A DNA stretch of 64,000 nt, taken from NCBI RefSeq assembly GCF_009936235.1, contig NZ_AP022314.1:4836001-4900000 (forward strand), written 5' to 3'. A program made the position numbers and the translations under genes. Below, in pieces: positions 1 through 9,139 of the stretch. Source of the DNA: Mycobacterium xenopi. GTDB lineage: Bacteria; Actinomycetota; Actinomycetes; Mycobacteriales; Mycobacteriaceae. The notes under the pieces are model-generated. The model made no database searches and was not told where the DNA came from. It saw nothing but the letters and a program-made list of their open reading frames with translations. Position 1 is the stretch's first letter. Each line of letters starts with the position of its first letter.

Positions 1-1334
1 TCATCTACCTTGCGGCCACCCTGGCCGGGATGGTGGTGAACCCGATCCTGCCGTCGCTGCGGGATCGCGAGCTGCAGTTCATCCTCTCCGACGCGGGCAG
101 TCGGATGATCTTCGTGCCATCCAGCTTCGGCCGCCACGACTACGTGTCCATGCTCAGCCGAGTCTTGGCTGAGCTAAACACACGCCCCGAGGTTGTCGTG
201 TTGCGCGGTGATCCCGGCGGTCACACCGCCTACCGATCGCTGATCGAAGAGCGGCCGCCGGCGCACGAATTGCCGAAGGTCAACGCCGACGCCGTGCGCA
301 TGATCCTCTACACATCGGGTACTACCGGCCGCCCGAAGGGTGTGCTCCATAGCCATAACTCGCTTCACGCGTTAATCTGCCAGATCCGGGAACACTGGAT
401 GGTTGAGCCAGGTGACCGGTTCCTGGTCCCGTCCCCGATCGCTCACATCGGCGGGTCGATTTATGCGTTCGAATGCCCGCTTCTGCTCGGAACGGCCGCG
501 GTGCTGATGGACCGGTGGGACCCCGAAGCTGCGGTACGACTCATGCGCACCGAGCGCTGCACCCATGTCGCCGGGGCGACACCGTTTCTGGAACAGCTGC
601 TCGACGCGGCGCGGCGGGCCGGAACTCGGCTTCCCGACCTGAAGCTGTTCGTCTGCGGCGGCGCGTCGGTGCCGCCGTCTTTGATCCGCAGCGCTGCAGC
701 ATATTTCGAGCGGGCCGTCGTCATCCGGGTCTACGGCTCAACTGAGGTCCCGGTCACCACGATTGGCGCGCCGAACGACCCCGACCGCGCCGCCGACACC
801 GATGGGCGTCCCGGCTTCGCCGCGGTCAAGATCTCCGCCGCAGACGATGCATCGACCAGCGGCGGCGAAATCCTCGTCCGCGGACCCCAGATGCTGGTCG
901 GCTACGCCCATCCTGAGGACGAAGTCGACTCGTTCGATGCCGACGGGTATTTCCGCACCGGAGACCTCGGCCGCTGGGTCGACGGCCAGTACCTAGTCGT
1001 CACCGGCCGCGCAAAGGACATCATTATCCGCAAGGGCGAAAACATTTCACCGAAGGAGATCGAGGACATTCTTATCGGGCACCCGGATATCGCCGAGATC
1101 GCCATCGTCGGCCTGCCTGATGAGTCGAGCGGTGAGCGGGCCTGCGCGGTGATCGTGCCCGCCGCCGCGTCAGCTCCCGATGTCGCCAGCGTGCGTGACT
1201 TTTTGCTATCACACGGCGTGGCCAAGTTCAAAGTCCCTGAGCAGGTGGTGATCTGGGATGCGTTGCCGAAGAACGACGCAGGAAAAGTATTGAAACATCG
1301 GATCAGAGCGGCGCTCATGAAGGCGGATAGATGA
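1..1334 (+). CDS. AMP-dependent acyl-CoA ligase (ANL superfamily), 5' end outside window
   Basis: The reading frame is open from the window edge (frame starting at base 3), so the N-terminus is missing; the first in-frame ATG at 30 is internal. It would activate a fatty or cyclic carboxylic acid to the acyl-adenylate and then the CoA thioester. Visible ANL motifs are the P-loop YTSGTTGRPKG, GYFRTGDLG in the hinge region and a C-terminal KNDAGKVLK with the catalytic lysine. The stop TGA lies one base before the ATG of the following SDR, so the two are probably co-transcribed with the second ligase downstream. The substrate cannot be read from the sequence. Confidence 0.9.
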   Translation, partial: IYLAATLAGMVVNPILPSLRDRELQFILSDAGSRMIFVPSSFGRHDYVSMLSRVLAELNTRPEVVVLRGDPGGHTAYRSLIEERPPAHELPKVNADAVRMILYTSGTTGRPKGVLHSHNSLHALICQIREHWMVEPGDRFLVPSPIAHIGGSIYAFECPLLLGTAAVLMDRWDPEAAVRLMRTERCTHVAGATPFLEQLLDAARRAGTRLPDLKLFVCGGASVPPSLIRSAAAYFERAVVIRVYGSTEVPVTTIGAPNDPDRAADTDGRPGFAAVKISAADDASTSGGEILVRGPQMLVGYAHPEDEVDSFDADGYFRTGDLGRWVDGQYLVVTGRAKDIIIRKGENISPKEIEDILIGHPDIAEIAIVGLPDESSGERACAVIVPAAASAPDVASVRDFLLSHGVAKFKVPEQVVIWDALPKNDAGKVLKHRIRAALMKADR

Positions 1335-1335
1335 C

Positions 1336-2109
1336 ATGCAGGTAGCGATCGTCACCGGCGCAAGCGGTGCTATCGGCTTTGGTTGCGCAGCAAAACTTGC
1401 CGCGGCTGGCATGGCCGTGCTGGGAACCGGGCGGAATCAGGGCCGCCTCAGCGAGCTTGAGCGGGCCGTCGGCGATCCTGAACGTGTCGGCACATTGGCC
1501 GTCGATCTCACCGGCGCCGAGGCGCCTCGACGGATCGTCGACGCCGCCGTCGCACGCTGGGGTCACGTCGACTTCCTGATCAACAATGCGGGAGTGGGCA
1601 GCCCGAAACCGCTGCACGAAACCGACGACGAATCCCTGGACCACTTCCTCGGCTTGATGCTGCGGGCGCCGTTTCGGTTGGCGCGGGATGTGTTGCCGCA
1701 CATGCATCCTGGCTCCGCGATCATCAACATCACCTCGACGTTCGCCGTGGTGGGGGGGTTGCGCGGGGGTGCCTACTCTGCGGCCAAGGGCGGCCTGACG
1801 GCGCTGACCACCCACATCGCCTGCCAATACGGTTCACGTGGCATCCGGTGTAACGCCGTGGCGCCCGGCGTGATCGAGACGCCGATGACCGAAACCCGGC
1901 TGCAGGATGAGCGTTTCCGTCGGCTCAACATCGAGATGACCCCCCATCAGCGGCTGGGCACGGTCGACGACGTGGCGAGCGCCGTGGCGTTCCTGTGTTC
2001 GCCCGAAGGCAGTTTCATCAATGGGCAAACTATCGTCGTCGACGGCGGCTGGAGTTCCACCAGATATCTGTCTGACTTTGCGCTGACGTCGCGGTGGACT
2101 GTCCGATGA
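1336..2109 (+). CDS. Short-chain dehydrogenase/reductase (SDR)
   Basis: A 257-residue classical SDR, an NAD(P)-dependent oxidoreductase of hydroxy/keto groups. The Rossmann glycine motif TGASGAIG sits at residues 7-14, NNAG at 83-86, and the catalytic Ser134, Tyr147 and Lys151 (YSAAK) are in place. The C-terminal VDGGW is typical of FabG-like members. It lies between two acyl-CoA ligases on the same strand, with 1-base spacing upstream and a 4-base ATGA overlap downstream, so it likely acts on the same acyl-CoA or its precursor. The exact substrate is unknown. Confidence 0.9.
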   Translation: MQVAIVTGASGAIGFGCAAKLAAAGMAVLGTGRNQGRLSELERAVGDPERVGTLAVDLTGAEAPRRIVDAAVARWGHVDFLINNAGVGSPKPLHETDDESLDHFLGLMLRAPFRLARDVLPHMHPGSAIINITSTFAVVGGLRGGAYSAAKGGLTALTTHIACQYGSRGIRCNAVAPGVIETPMTETRLQDERFRRLNIEMTPHQRLGTVDDVASAVAFLCSPEGSFINGQTIVVDGGWSSTRYLSDFALTSRWTVR

Positions 2110-3575
2110 ATCTGTTCACGCTGCTAGAACAGGCCGCGCATCGCTTTCCCGAACGCGGCGCGGTATACCATGGCGAGCGCCTGTTTTGCACCTGGGGCGA
2201 GCTGCGTGAACGCTCGCTGCGATTGGCCGGCTCCATTCGGCAGCGCTGCCCGGCGGCCGCGCGGATCGGGATTGCCAGCGAAAACCGCCCGGAAATCGTT
2301 GAACTGCTGTTCGCTATTTGGGCGGCCGAATGCGTAGCGGTCCCGATTAATTACAAGCTGCACCCACGTGAAATGGCGCAGATTTTCGGCGACGCCGGCG
2401 TGGCCCAGGTTTTCGCATCCGCGACGGTGGCTGCCAACCTTGCTTCGGGCGCAGCTTTTCCGATCGAAGAGATTGGGGGGCCAGCGTATCTGCAGCAGAT
2501 CGCCGGTCCGCCTGTTACACCGCCGTGCACCGATCCTTCGGCTCTGGCGTGGCTGTTCTATACCAGCGGTACAACCGGCCGGGCCAAAGGCGCCATGCTC
2601 ACCCATCGCAACCTGACGGCGATGACGCTTGCCCACCTCGCCGACATCGACGCACCCGACGAAGGATGCAGCCTGGTGCATGCCGCGCCGATGTCGCACG
2701 GCTCCGGACTCTACATCCCCGCCTATGTGCTACGCGGCGCCCGCCAGGTGGTGCCGGCGTCCTGCAGATTCGACCCCGGCGAGTTTCTCGACCTCTGCGA
2801 CCACCATCCCGGCTGCAGCGCCTTCTTGGCGCCGACGATGGTGCAGCGGCTCGTCGAAACCGGCCGCGAACGCCCGCGGCATCTGCGGACGATCATCTAT
2901 GGCGGTGGCCCGATGTACCTGCAGAACATCAAGAAGGCGCTGGCCGCATTCGGTCCGGTATTCGCCCAGATCTATGGCCAGGGTGAGGCCCCGATGACCA
3001 TCACCGGGCTGCGCCGCGTCGACCACGAGACGGCCGACGACGCAATCCTGCGTTCGGTAGGCTACCCGCGCTCGGGTGTGGAAGTCGCGGTGCTGCGCGA
3101 TGACGGTACCCCGGCGGCCGTCGGCGAAATTGGTGAGATCGTTTGCCGCGGCGACGTTGTCATGTGCGGCTATTGGAATGACGCGGCGGCCACCCGCGAG
3201 ACGTTGCAGAACGGCCGGCTACGCACCGGTGACGTCGGTTCCATCGACGAGCGCGGCTACCTGACACTGCGTGACCGCAGCAAAGACGTCGTGATCAGTG
3301 GTGGCAGCAACATCTATCCCCGGGAAGTCGAGGAGGCGCTGCTCGAGCACCCTGGTGTGTTGGAGGCGTCCGTGGTCGGGGTGCCCGACGCCGAGTGGGG
3401 CGAGATCGTCGTGGCATTCATCGTGGGCACAACCGAACCCGAGGAACTAGATACGCATCTGCTGCAGCGCATCGCTCGGTTCAAGCGCCCGAAGCGGTAC
3501 GTGATTGTCGAGGAGTTGCCGAAGAACAGCTACGGCAAGGTGCTCAAACGTGAGCTGCGCCGCCAGTTGGTGTGA
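2106..3575 (+). CDS. AMP-dependent acyl-CoA ligase
   Basis: ANL-superfamily ligase of about 489 residues. Motifs are YTSGTTGRAKG (adenylate P-loop), the central IYGQGEAPM region, RLRTGDVG and the C-terminal KNSYGKVLKREL with the catalytic lysine. I chose the ATG at 2106 because it overlaps the SDR stop as ATGA; an upstream in-frame ATG at 2094 would add four residues. It forms the third gene of a ligase-SDR-ligase operon. Family knowledge supports carboxylic acid activation; the substrate is unknown. Confidence 0.9.
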   Translation: MNLFTLLEQAAHRFPERGAVYHGERLFCTWGELRERSLRLAGSIRQRCPAAARIGIASENRPEIVELLFAIWAAECVAVPINYKLHPREMAQIFGDAGVAQVFASATVAANLASGAAFPIEEIGGPAYLQQIAGPPVTPPCTDPSALAWLFYTSGTTGRAKGAMLTHRNLTAMTLAHLADIDAPDEGCSLVHAAPMSHGSGLYIPAYVLRGARQVVPASCRFDPGEFLDLCDHHPGCSAFLAPTMVQRLVETGRERPRHLRTIIYGGGPMYLQNIKKALAAFGPVFAQIYGQGEAPMTITGLRRVDHETADDAILRSVGYPRSGVEVAVLRDDGTPAAVGEIGEIVCRGDVVMCGYWNDAAATRETLQNGRLRTGDVGSIDERGYLTLRDRSKDVVISGGSNIYPREVEEALLEHPGVLEASVVGVPDAEWGEIVVAFIVGTTEPEELDTHLLQRIARFKRPKRYVIVEELPKNSYGKVLKRELRRQLV

Positions 3576-3583
3576 CGCCTGAG

Positions 3584-4048
3584 TCACGGCTGTGATTGGA
3601 AGTGCCGGCAGATGGCCGACAGCATCGTGATGTGCGCGTCGAGCGCTTGGCGGACGGTGAGCGCGGCCAGCGGACGGGGAGCTGTGATGCACAGGCGCTC
3701 GACGACCCGGGTGCCAGCGTCGATCTGCTCGAATGCCACGGTCGCGTGCAGCCTGACGCCGGGGAATTGCCGTGCTTCGGTGATCAGTTCGCCGTGTGTC
3801 GGCACGCAAATCCTAGCGCGGTAGCGGGTCCGAATTACCAGTCTACCCAATGAGATTCGATCTGTGATGCGGTAGCTCTGGGTGTACCCGGCTGTAGTTT
3901 CGTGGCGCGCCGCCGGATGCACGGCGACGATCAGCGGATGCACGAGCTTCATGTTTTGCAGGTCCGCGTAGAAATCACGCACCTGGTCGGGCACCGCCGG
4001 CACCTGTTGCGACAGCGTGTGTTCGGTTTTTCTGATGCACCAGCTCAT
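3584..4048 (-). CDS. SRPBCC-like hypothetical protein
   Basis: A 154-residue protein starting at the ATG that overlaps the enoyl-CoA hydratase stop (ATGA). The pattern of an early helix (VPDQVRDFYADL), a short HPLIV strand and long alternating strands ending in a C-terminal helix resembles polyketide-cyclase/SRPBCC ligand-binding proteins common in mycobacteria. No catalytic residues can be assigned. It is translationally coupled to the hydratase, so a lipid or CoA-related role is an inference. A longer in-frame reading upstream is only antisense-frame read-through of the hydratase gene. Confidence 0.7.
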   Translation of the reverse strand: MSWCIRKTEHTLSQQVPAVPDQVRDFYADLQNMKLVHPLIVAVHPAARHETTAGYTQSYRITDRISLGRLVIRTRYRARICVPTHGELITEARQFPGVRLHATVAFEQIDAGTRVVERLCITAPRPLAALTVRQALDAHITMLSAICRHFQSQP

Positions 4049-4803
4049 CGGCGGTTGCGTGCAAGCGCGTCGACAAAAGCGGTGATGCGGCTGCGGGTTT
4101 CGTCCGTCAGCCAGTCGGCCCTCGCCTGCGCGTCCATGTCCGCACCAGCCTTGATCGCCGCATGAACCGGCCGATGCAACTGATCCTTCGTGGCCGCGTA
4201 CGCGGTCGGTGAGTGCTCGCCGAGTTCGCGCGCGATCGCAACGGCGCGTGGGATCAGCTCGTCCTGCTCGACCACCTCGTCGATCCATCCCTGCGCCGAG
4301 GCTTCGTGCACACCAAGCGTCTTGGCTTGCAACGTCGCTCGGGTGATCGAGGCCCCCATCGCATAGCGGCATATCTCAAGGGCGGTCACCGGGAACGGTA
4401 CACCCACGGCAAGTTCGGTCAGGCCAATGGTGCCGGTGGACATGACTCGGGTGTCGGCAGCCATGGCGAAGACACACCCGCCTGCAATGGCGTGCCCGTT
4501 GACCGCGGCGATTACCGGTGCGGGATGGTCGAAGACAGCGAGGAAAGCCGCCGAGAGCGCCGTGATGAAGTCGTCGGTGTACTCGCGTCCTCCGCCGAGG
4601 ATCGCCCGCAGGTCGACACCAGCCGAAAAACACTTGCCCGCGCCGGTAAGAACAACCGGGCCCTCGATACCGCGCATTGTCGCGACCACGGCGTCGAGCA
4701 AGGCGAGATCAAGAGCATTCACTTGAGGGTGGTCCAATCGGGCTATCGTCACGCCGTCGAGCGCTTCTACGTTCATCGTGGATCCGCCTTGCGCCATATC
4801 CAT
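4045..4803 (-). CDS. Enoyl-CoA hydratase/isomerase (crotonase family)
   Basis: A 252-residue crotonase-fold protein that would hydrate or isomerise enoyl-CoA thioesters. The oxyanion-hole segment GAGKCFSAGVDL and the second glycine-rich loop NGHAIAGGC are present, so the fold looks intact. ATG at 4803 is used; an internal ATG nine codons later (MNVEALDG) matches the usual start of the fold equally well. It overlaps the SRPBCC gene by four bases and follows the broken ligase, in the same orientation. Substrate unknown. Confidence 0.88.
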   Translation of the reverse strand: MDMAQGGSTMNVEALDGVTIARLDHPQVNALDLALLDAVVATMRGIEGPVVLTGAGKCFSAGVDLRAILGGGREYTDDFITALSAAFLAVFDHPAPVIAAVNGHAIAGGCVFAMAADTRVMSTGTIGLTELAVGVPFPVTALEICRYAMGASITRATLQAKTLGVHEASAQGWIDEVVEQDELIPRAVAIARELGEHSPTAYAATKDQLHRPVHAAIKAGADMDAQARADWLTDETRSRITAFVDALARNRR

Positions 4804-5059
4804 GTCCTTTCCAAGCGCGCCTCGAGGACCGCCAGTGACAAGCCAGGGTCACCAAATCGCGCCCGCTGCCGCCGTGAATTGTGTCTCGTCGCAGCGGGCG
4901 ATCGCGGCGATGATGCTGCCGATGCCGACGAAGATCAACCTCCTCGATCGTGGGCGACGAACCCTGGTTCTCGCCCTGACTGGACGCTAGCTGCGTGCTG
5001 AGTGGGCCGACAGCAGAATCGTTACCGCCCGGGCTTACCTTTCGGCGCGCCCGCCTGCA

Positions 5060-5842
5060 ATAGCCTGATGCTTTGTTGGTTGCGGGGATGACCATGGTGG
5101 CCCCGTGCGTGGTGCAGCCGAGGTTGCCCAACACCATGCCGAAGCAATGGTAGAAGGGCACTGGTATGCACAGCCGGTCATCTGGGCCAAGATTCAGCAA
5201 TTCAGTGGCAAAGAAGCCGTTGTTGAGGATGTTGCGATGCGACAGCGTGGCGCCCTTGGGGAATCCGGTGGTTCCCGAGGTGTACTGGATGTTGATCGGG
5301 TCGGTGTTGGCTAAAGCCGCCGATCGTGTCTTCAGCTCCCTGTCCGGGACGGATATCCCGCGGTCGCGCAGGGCGTCCCAGTCGTCGTTGTCAAGGAAGA
5401 CAATGTCTTTGAGCTCGGGGCAGCCAGGACTCACCTCGCAGATCATGCTGCGGTAGTTCGAGGTCTTGAAGTTCGTCAGGCCGATCAGCGTGCGGACGCC
5501 GGACTGATTCAGCGCATAGGCGAGTTCGTGTGTGCGGTAGGCAGGGTTGATGTTGACCAGGATCGCACCGATTTTCGCAGTGGCGTACTGCACGATGGTC
5601 CATTGAGCGCAGTTCGGCGCCCAGATGGCGACGCGTTCACCTTTGGCGATCCCGAGGGATATCAAAGCCCTTGCAATTAAATCGATCGCGCTGTTCAGCT
5701 GGCCGTAGGTCCACCGCCGGTTGGCGGCGACATCGACCAGCGCCTCGGCATCGGGGTTGCTCGCGACCGTGCGTTCGAAATTCGCTCCGATCGTCTCCTC
5801 GAGAATCGGAGGCGTGGTCGGTCCAACGTCGTAGGACTGCAC
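5060..5842 (-). pseudogene. Truncated fadD-type acyl-CoA ligase (C-terminal half missing)
   Basis: The GTG at 5842 opens a frame whose first ~260 residues are a normal long-chain acyl-CoA ligase: YTSGTTGFPKGATLSHRN and PFYHCFGMVLGN lead into a GCTTHGATMVIPA segment. Similarity then stops abruptly and the frame continues as Arg-rich, low-complexity sequence running into the hydratase gene. The hinge, the TGD motif and the catalytic C-terminal lysine domain are absent, so adenylation-thioesterification is not possible. The junction lies near 5060-5080 and the remaining 250 bases to the hydratase start match nothing I recognise. It starts 4 bases after the stop of the upstream ligase, so it was once co-transcribed with it. 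Confidence 0.8.
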
Positions 5843-5845
5843 CAG

Positions 5846-7585
5846 TTAGCCCACCAGATCCTCGTATCGGTATTCCGTGGTGATCGGCGTTCCGGCGCGG
5901 TGTGCGGTCTCTTCGCGGCGCCGCAGTTCCACCCGACGGATTTTGCCCGAAATCGTCTTCGGTAGTTCGCAGAACTCGACGCGTCGCACCCTCAGATACG
6001 GCGGGACGCGGTCGCGCACGTGCTCCATGATCGCTCGTGCGGTGTCCGCGTTGGCGTTCCAGTCGGCGGCCAGCAAGATGTAGGCCTTCGGAATCGACAG
6101 CCGCGTGTAGTCGGGCTGGGGCACCACGGCCGCCTCAACAACCGCGGGATGTTCGACGAGAACGCTCTCCAGTTCAAACGGCGACACCTTGTAGTCGGAC
6201 GACTTGAACACGTCGTCGCTGCGGCCGATGTAGGTGATGTCGCCGCCGGCGTCGCGCCGCGCGACATCGCCGGTGCGGTAGTAGCGGCCCGCGGTTGCGG
6301 GTTGGTCGTCGCCGAGGTAGCCGGTCATCAGGTTGACCGGGTGGGCGCTGAGGTCAAGACAGATTTCGCCCTCGTCGGCAGGTTGCCCGGTGGCCGGGTC
6401 GACCAGGACCACGGGCAGACCGGGCAGCGGTCGGCCCATGGACCCCGGCTTGACCGGCCGGCCGGGAAGGTTGCCGATCAACAGCGTCGTTTCCGTCTGC
6501 CCGTAGCCGTCGCGGACGGTCAACCCCCACGCTCGTTGCACCCGGGCGATGACGTCGGCGTTGAGTGGCTCGCCGGCGGCCACGATTTCGCGCAGCCGTT
6601 CCGGTTTGTCACCGAGGTCGGCCTGAATGAGCATGCGCCACACGGTCGGTGGTGCGCAAAACGTCGTCACCCCGGCGCGACGAATCTGGTCCAGTAACGC
6701 GCTTGCGTCAAAGCGGTGGTAGTTGTAGACGAAGATCGTCGCCTCGGCGATCCACGGTGCGAAAAAACAACTCCAAGCATGCTTGGCCCAACCCGGTGGG
6801 CTGATCGCCAAGTGCACATCGCCGGGCCGCACACCGATCCAGGCCATCGTCGACAAATGGCCGACCGGGTAGCTGATCTGGGAGTGCTGAACCAGTTTGG
6901 GTGTGCTGGTGGTTCCCGACGTGAAATAGATCAGCATCGGATCGTCGACGCTGGTTTGAGCGGTGAAGGGGCCGGGAGCGGCGATGCCTGCGGCGTCGGC
7001 GTAGCAGTGCCACCCGTCGACCGGGGCGCCCACCGCGATGCGTCGATAGTCACCCTGGATCTTGGCGAACTTGGCCGTGTCGGCGGCGTTGGCGATGACG
7101 AATCTGGCACGGCCGCGGCTGATCCGGTCGGCCAGGTCGACGGGGCCCAGCGCGGCGGTGGTCGGCATGACGACGGCGCCGAGTTTGGCGACGGCCAGCA
7201 TCGCCTCCCACAGTTCCACCTGGTTGCCCAGCATCAGCAGAACGCGATCACCCTTGCCGACTCCCAGCTGTTGCAGCCACCCCGCGACCCGATCCGAGCG
7301 ATCGGCCATTTCGGCGAAGCTCAGCCGTCTTTCGCCGCCGCTGTCGTCGACAATCCATAACGCGGTGTGATCGTTGCCGCGCGCGATGACGTCGAACCAG
7401 TCGGTGGCCCAGTTGAAAACGCCGGTGATGTGCGGCCACGTCAAGGCGCCGGCGAGCGCCCGGTCACGCGCGGCGCGATAGCGATCGGTGTTGGTCGCCA
7501 CGCAGATAGCATCCACCCGGGTGCGGAGATTCGGCAGCGGGTTGGGCCGACTCTCGCGCGAGGCACATACGAGAATGTGCACCAT
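5846..7585 (-). CDS. Acyl-CoA synthetase (AMP-forming, medium-chain/acetyl-CoA-synthetase-like)
   Basis: A full-length ANL ligase of up to 579 residues with FTSGTTSTPKLVQHS (P-loop), DGYGQTETT, YYRTGDVARRD and the C-terminal KTISGKIRRVELRRRE with the catalytic lysine. The DGYGQTE and SGKIRR patterns resemble medium-chain or acetyl-type synthetases. The ATG at 7585 gives an unusual charged leader; a start near 7521, before AICVATNTDRYRAARDR, would fit family length better. It is divergent from, and overlaps, the remnant hydrolase on the other strand, another sign that the true start is further in. Confidence 0.88.
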   Translation of the reverse strand: MVHILVCASRESRPNPLPNLRTRVDAICVATNTDRYRAARDRALAGALTWPHITGVFNWATDWFDVIARGNDHTALWIVDDSGGERRLSFAEMADRSDRVAGWLQQLGVGKGDRVLLMLGNQVELWEAMLAVAKLGAVVMPTTAALGPVDLADRISRGRARFVIANAADTAKFAKIQGDYRRIAVGAPVDGWHCYADAAGIAAPGPFTAQTSVDDPMLIYFTSGTTSTPKLVQHSQISYPVGHLSTMAWIGVRPGDVHLAISPPGWAKHAWSCFFAPWIAEATIFVYNYHRFDASALLDQIRRAGVTTFCAPPTVWRMLIQADLGDKPERLREIVAAGEPLNADVIARVQRAWGLTVRDGYGQTETTLLIGNLPGRPVKPGSMGRPLPGLPVVLVDPATGQPADEGEICLDLSAHPVNLMTGYLGDDQPATAGRYYRTGDVARRDAGGDITYIGRSDDVFKSSDYKVSPFELESVLVEHPAVVEAAVVPQPDYTRLSIPKAYILLAADWNANADTARAIMEHVRDRVPPYLRVRRVEFCELPKTISGKIRRVELRRREETAHRAGTPITTEYRYEDLVG

Positions 7586-7797
7586 GTGGCTCGATGTCAG
7601 CGCGGCGGTTGGCGAGCCGGCGTCGCTGGCCGCGACCTACTACCCAGCCAGTACGCCCGACCCGATCGTGTTGGTGTGCCTGCCCGGCGGGACGTACAAC
7701 TGCGCCTACTGGCATCTGGACGTGCGGGTCCCTGCGGATACAAATTAGCCGAGTACGCCGTGGAACACGGCCATGCGGTGGTGGCTGTGGCGGCAGC
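7573..7797 (+). pseudogene. Alpha/beta-hydrolase N-terminal fragment, frameshifted
   Basis: From about 7573 the frame reads a hydrolase N-terminus with strand IVLVCLPGGTYNCAYWHLDV. The frame ends at 7748, but the next frame continues in register with GYKLAEYAVEHGHAVVAV, as expected for the same fold, so a frameshift lies near 7736. Nothing of the nucleophile elbow or the rest of the domain follows. It is a dead 5' fragment, cut before the next methyltransferase gene. Confidence 0.6.
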
Positions 7798-7850
7798 TGC
7801 TGGCGTGGGCCGAGCAGGTTGGGCGCGCGGAACATGGGTAGGCTGCAGAT

Positions 7851-8486
7851 GTGGAAGCAGCTCGACGGCGCGGCTTCAATGACACGGTCACTCGGTTCTG
7901 GAGTTTCGCGGCCCCCGCCTACAACTTCCCGACTCTCCAGCGCTGGGTCTATCGCCCGGCCCACGACGAGGTAATCGAGCAGCTGCGCGCCCACGGGTCT
8001 AGCCGAATAGCGGATGTTGGCTGCGGCACAGGTGTTTTCGCGGACCGGATCCAGCGCGAGCTCGAACCAGACGAGGTGTACGGGGTCGACATGTCCGACG
8101 GGATGCTGGCCCAGGCCCGGGCACGGTCTGATCGGGTCCAGTGGCTCAAGGGCCCGGCAGAGCATCTTCCGTTCGATGACGCTGCGCTCGATGCCGTGGT
8201 GACGACGTCGGCGTTTCACTTCTTCGACCAGCCGGCGGCGCTTCGCGAGTTCCACCGCGTGCTGGCACCCGCCGGGCTGGTGGCGGTCGCGGCGCTCAGC
8301 GCGCGTCAACCTCGCCTGCAGGCCCCCTCGGCCAGCCGGTGGAAACCGGCGCATCACCCGTCGCCGGCCGAGATGCGCGCGCTGTTCGAAGACGCCGGCT
8401 TCACCATCACCGAACAACACCGGGTCCATCGGCCCGTTTGGACGAAAATCGTGTCCGATCTGCTCACCGTCGGGATCAAGAGCTAG
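7851..8486 (+). CDS. Class I SAM-dependent methyltransferase
   Basis: A 211-residue methyltransferase. SAM-binding motif I is IADVGCGTGVFADRI, followed by the acidic motif II region VYGVDMSDGM and the motif EHLPFDDAALDAV; a C-terminal helix-strand pair ends the domain. These features place it in the Ubie/Methyltransf_11 group of small-molecule methylases. GTG at 7851 is used as start; no ATG is available in frame at the right place. It stands alone between gene fragments and a SnoaL-like gene. Acceptor unknown. Confidence 0.85.
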   Translation: MEAARRRGFNDTVTRFWSFAAPAYNFPTLQRWVYRPAHDEVIEQLRAHGSSRIADVGCGTGVFADRIQRELEPDEVYGVDMSDGMLAQARARSDRVQWLKGPAEHLPFDDAALDAVVTTSAFHFFDQPAALREFHRVLAPAGLVAVAALSARQPRLQAPSASRWKPAHHPSPAEMRALFEDAGFTITEQHRVHRPVWTKIVSDLLTVGIKS

Positions 8487-8555
8487 CCCGCTGGCCGTCG
8501 ACCGAGCCGGGGAGACGATGTGTAGATTCTGCGCACAACAGGTCAGGAGGGCGAC

Positions 8556-8978
8556 GTGGGTGATCCGAGCCAAAGCAGCGGCGTGGTGGAACGCTATTTA
8601 GCGTGCCTGGGCAGCCAGGATTGGGATGGTCTGGCCACCACCATCGCGGACCGGGGTCTGGTCCGCGACGGCCCGTTCTGCGACATGGTCGAAGGCAAAG
8701 AAGCCTACCTCGGCTTCCTGCGCGGCGTTTTCTCCGGACTCCACGGCTATCAGTTGCATGTGCATCGGATTTCTCATGCCTCCGAACGTCTTTCATTCGT
8801 CGAGCTGACGGAGACGTTCGACATCAACGGCATGCCAACCGAATACCCGGAATGCCTCGTCTTCGAGCAAGACGGCGACGGCCTGATCTCATACGTCAGC
8901 GTTTTCATCAAGCGGCCCGGAGGGGAGCCACGCGTCGAGGGCGGTCGCGCGGGCCAACGTCAGCGCGGCACGGCGTAA
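8556..8978 (+). CDS. SnoaL-like/NTF2-fold protein
   Basis: A 140-residue protein starting at GTG 8556 after a GGAGGGCGAC ribosome-binding sequence. The pattern VERYLACLGSQDWDGLATTIAD followed by a VEGKEAYLGFL helix and alternating strands (FVELTETFDING, CLVFEQDGDGLI) is that of the SnoaL/NTF2 fold. This fold covers small isomerases, cyclases and non-enzymatic dimers. No specific reaction can be assigned. The C-terminal tail after FIKRPGG is Arg/Gly rich and may run on past the original end. Confidence 0.75.
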   Translation: MGDPSQSSGVVERYLACLGSQDWDGLATTIADRGLVRDGPFCDMVEGKEAYLGFLRGVFSGLHGYQLHVHRISHASERLSFVELTETFDINGMPTEYPECLVFEQDGDGLISYVSVFIKRPGGEPRVEGGRAGQRQRGTA

Positions 8979-9110
8979 TACTCGTCATGGCGCCGCACCC
9001 AGGCGACCGCTACGGACGGGTCGTCGTCCTTGCGTCTGCGGGGAGCGCGGTCCAGCACTCGGTAGGCCGCGTGGAACGCGTCGAGTCCGCGGGCATAGCA
9101 ACGTGCCTGC
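8961..9110 (-). pseudogene. Unidentified C-terminal gene fragment
   Basis: On the minus strand an uninterrupted stretch of about 50 codons ends at a TGA (8961-8963) and reads as real protein (AFHAAYRVLDRAPRRRKDDD, then VAVAWVRRHDEYYAVPR). A stop lies immediately upstream, and no start or N-terminal domain follows. I do not recognise the family. It looks like the tail of a lost gene within a 450-base stretch that also holds a sigma-factor scar. Confidence 0.35.
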
Positions 9111-9139
9111 ACAGGAAGACTTCACGGCGCAGACGATCT

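Noticed and set aside
3584..4372. 262-codon version of the SRPBCC gene
   Set aside because: The first 108 codons are antiphase read-through of the enoyl-CoA hydratase; the real start is the overlapping ATG at 4048.
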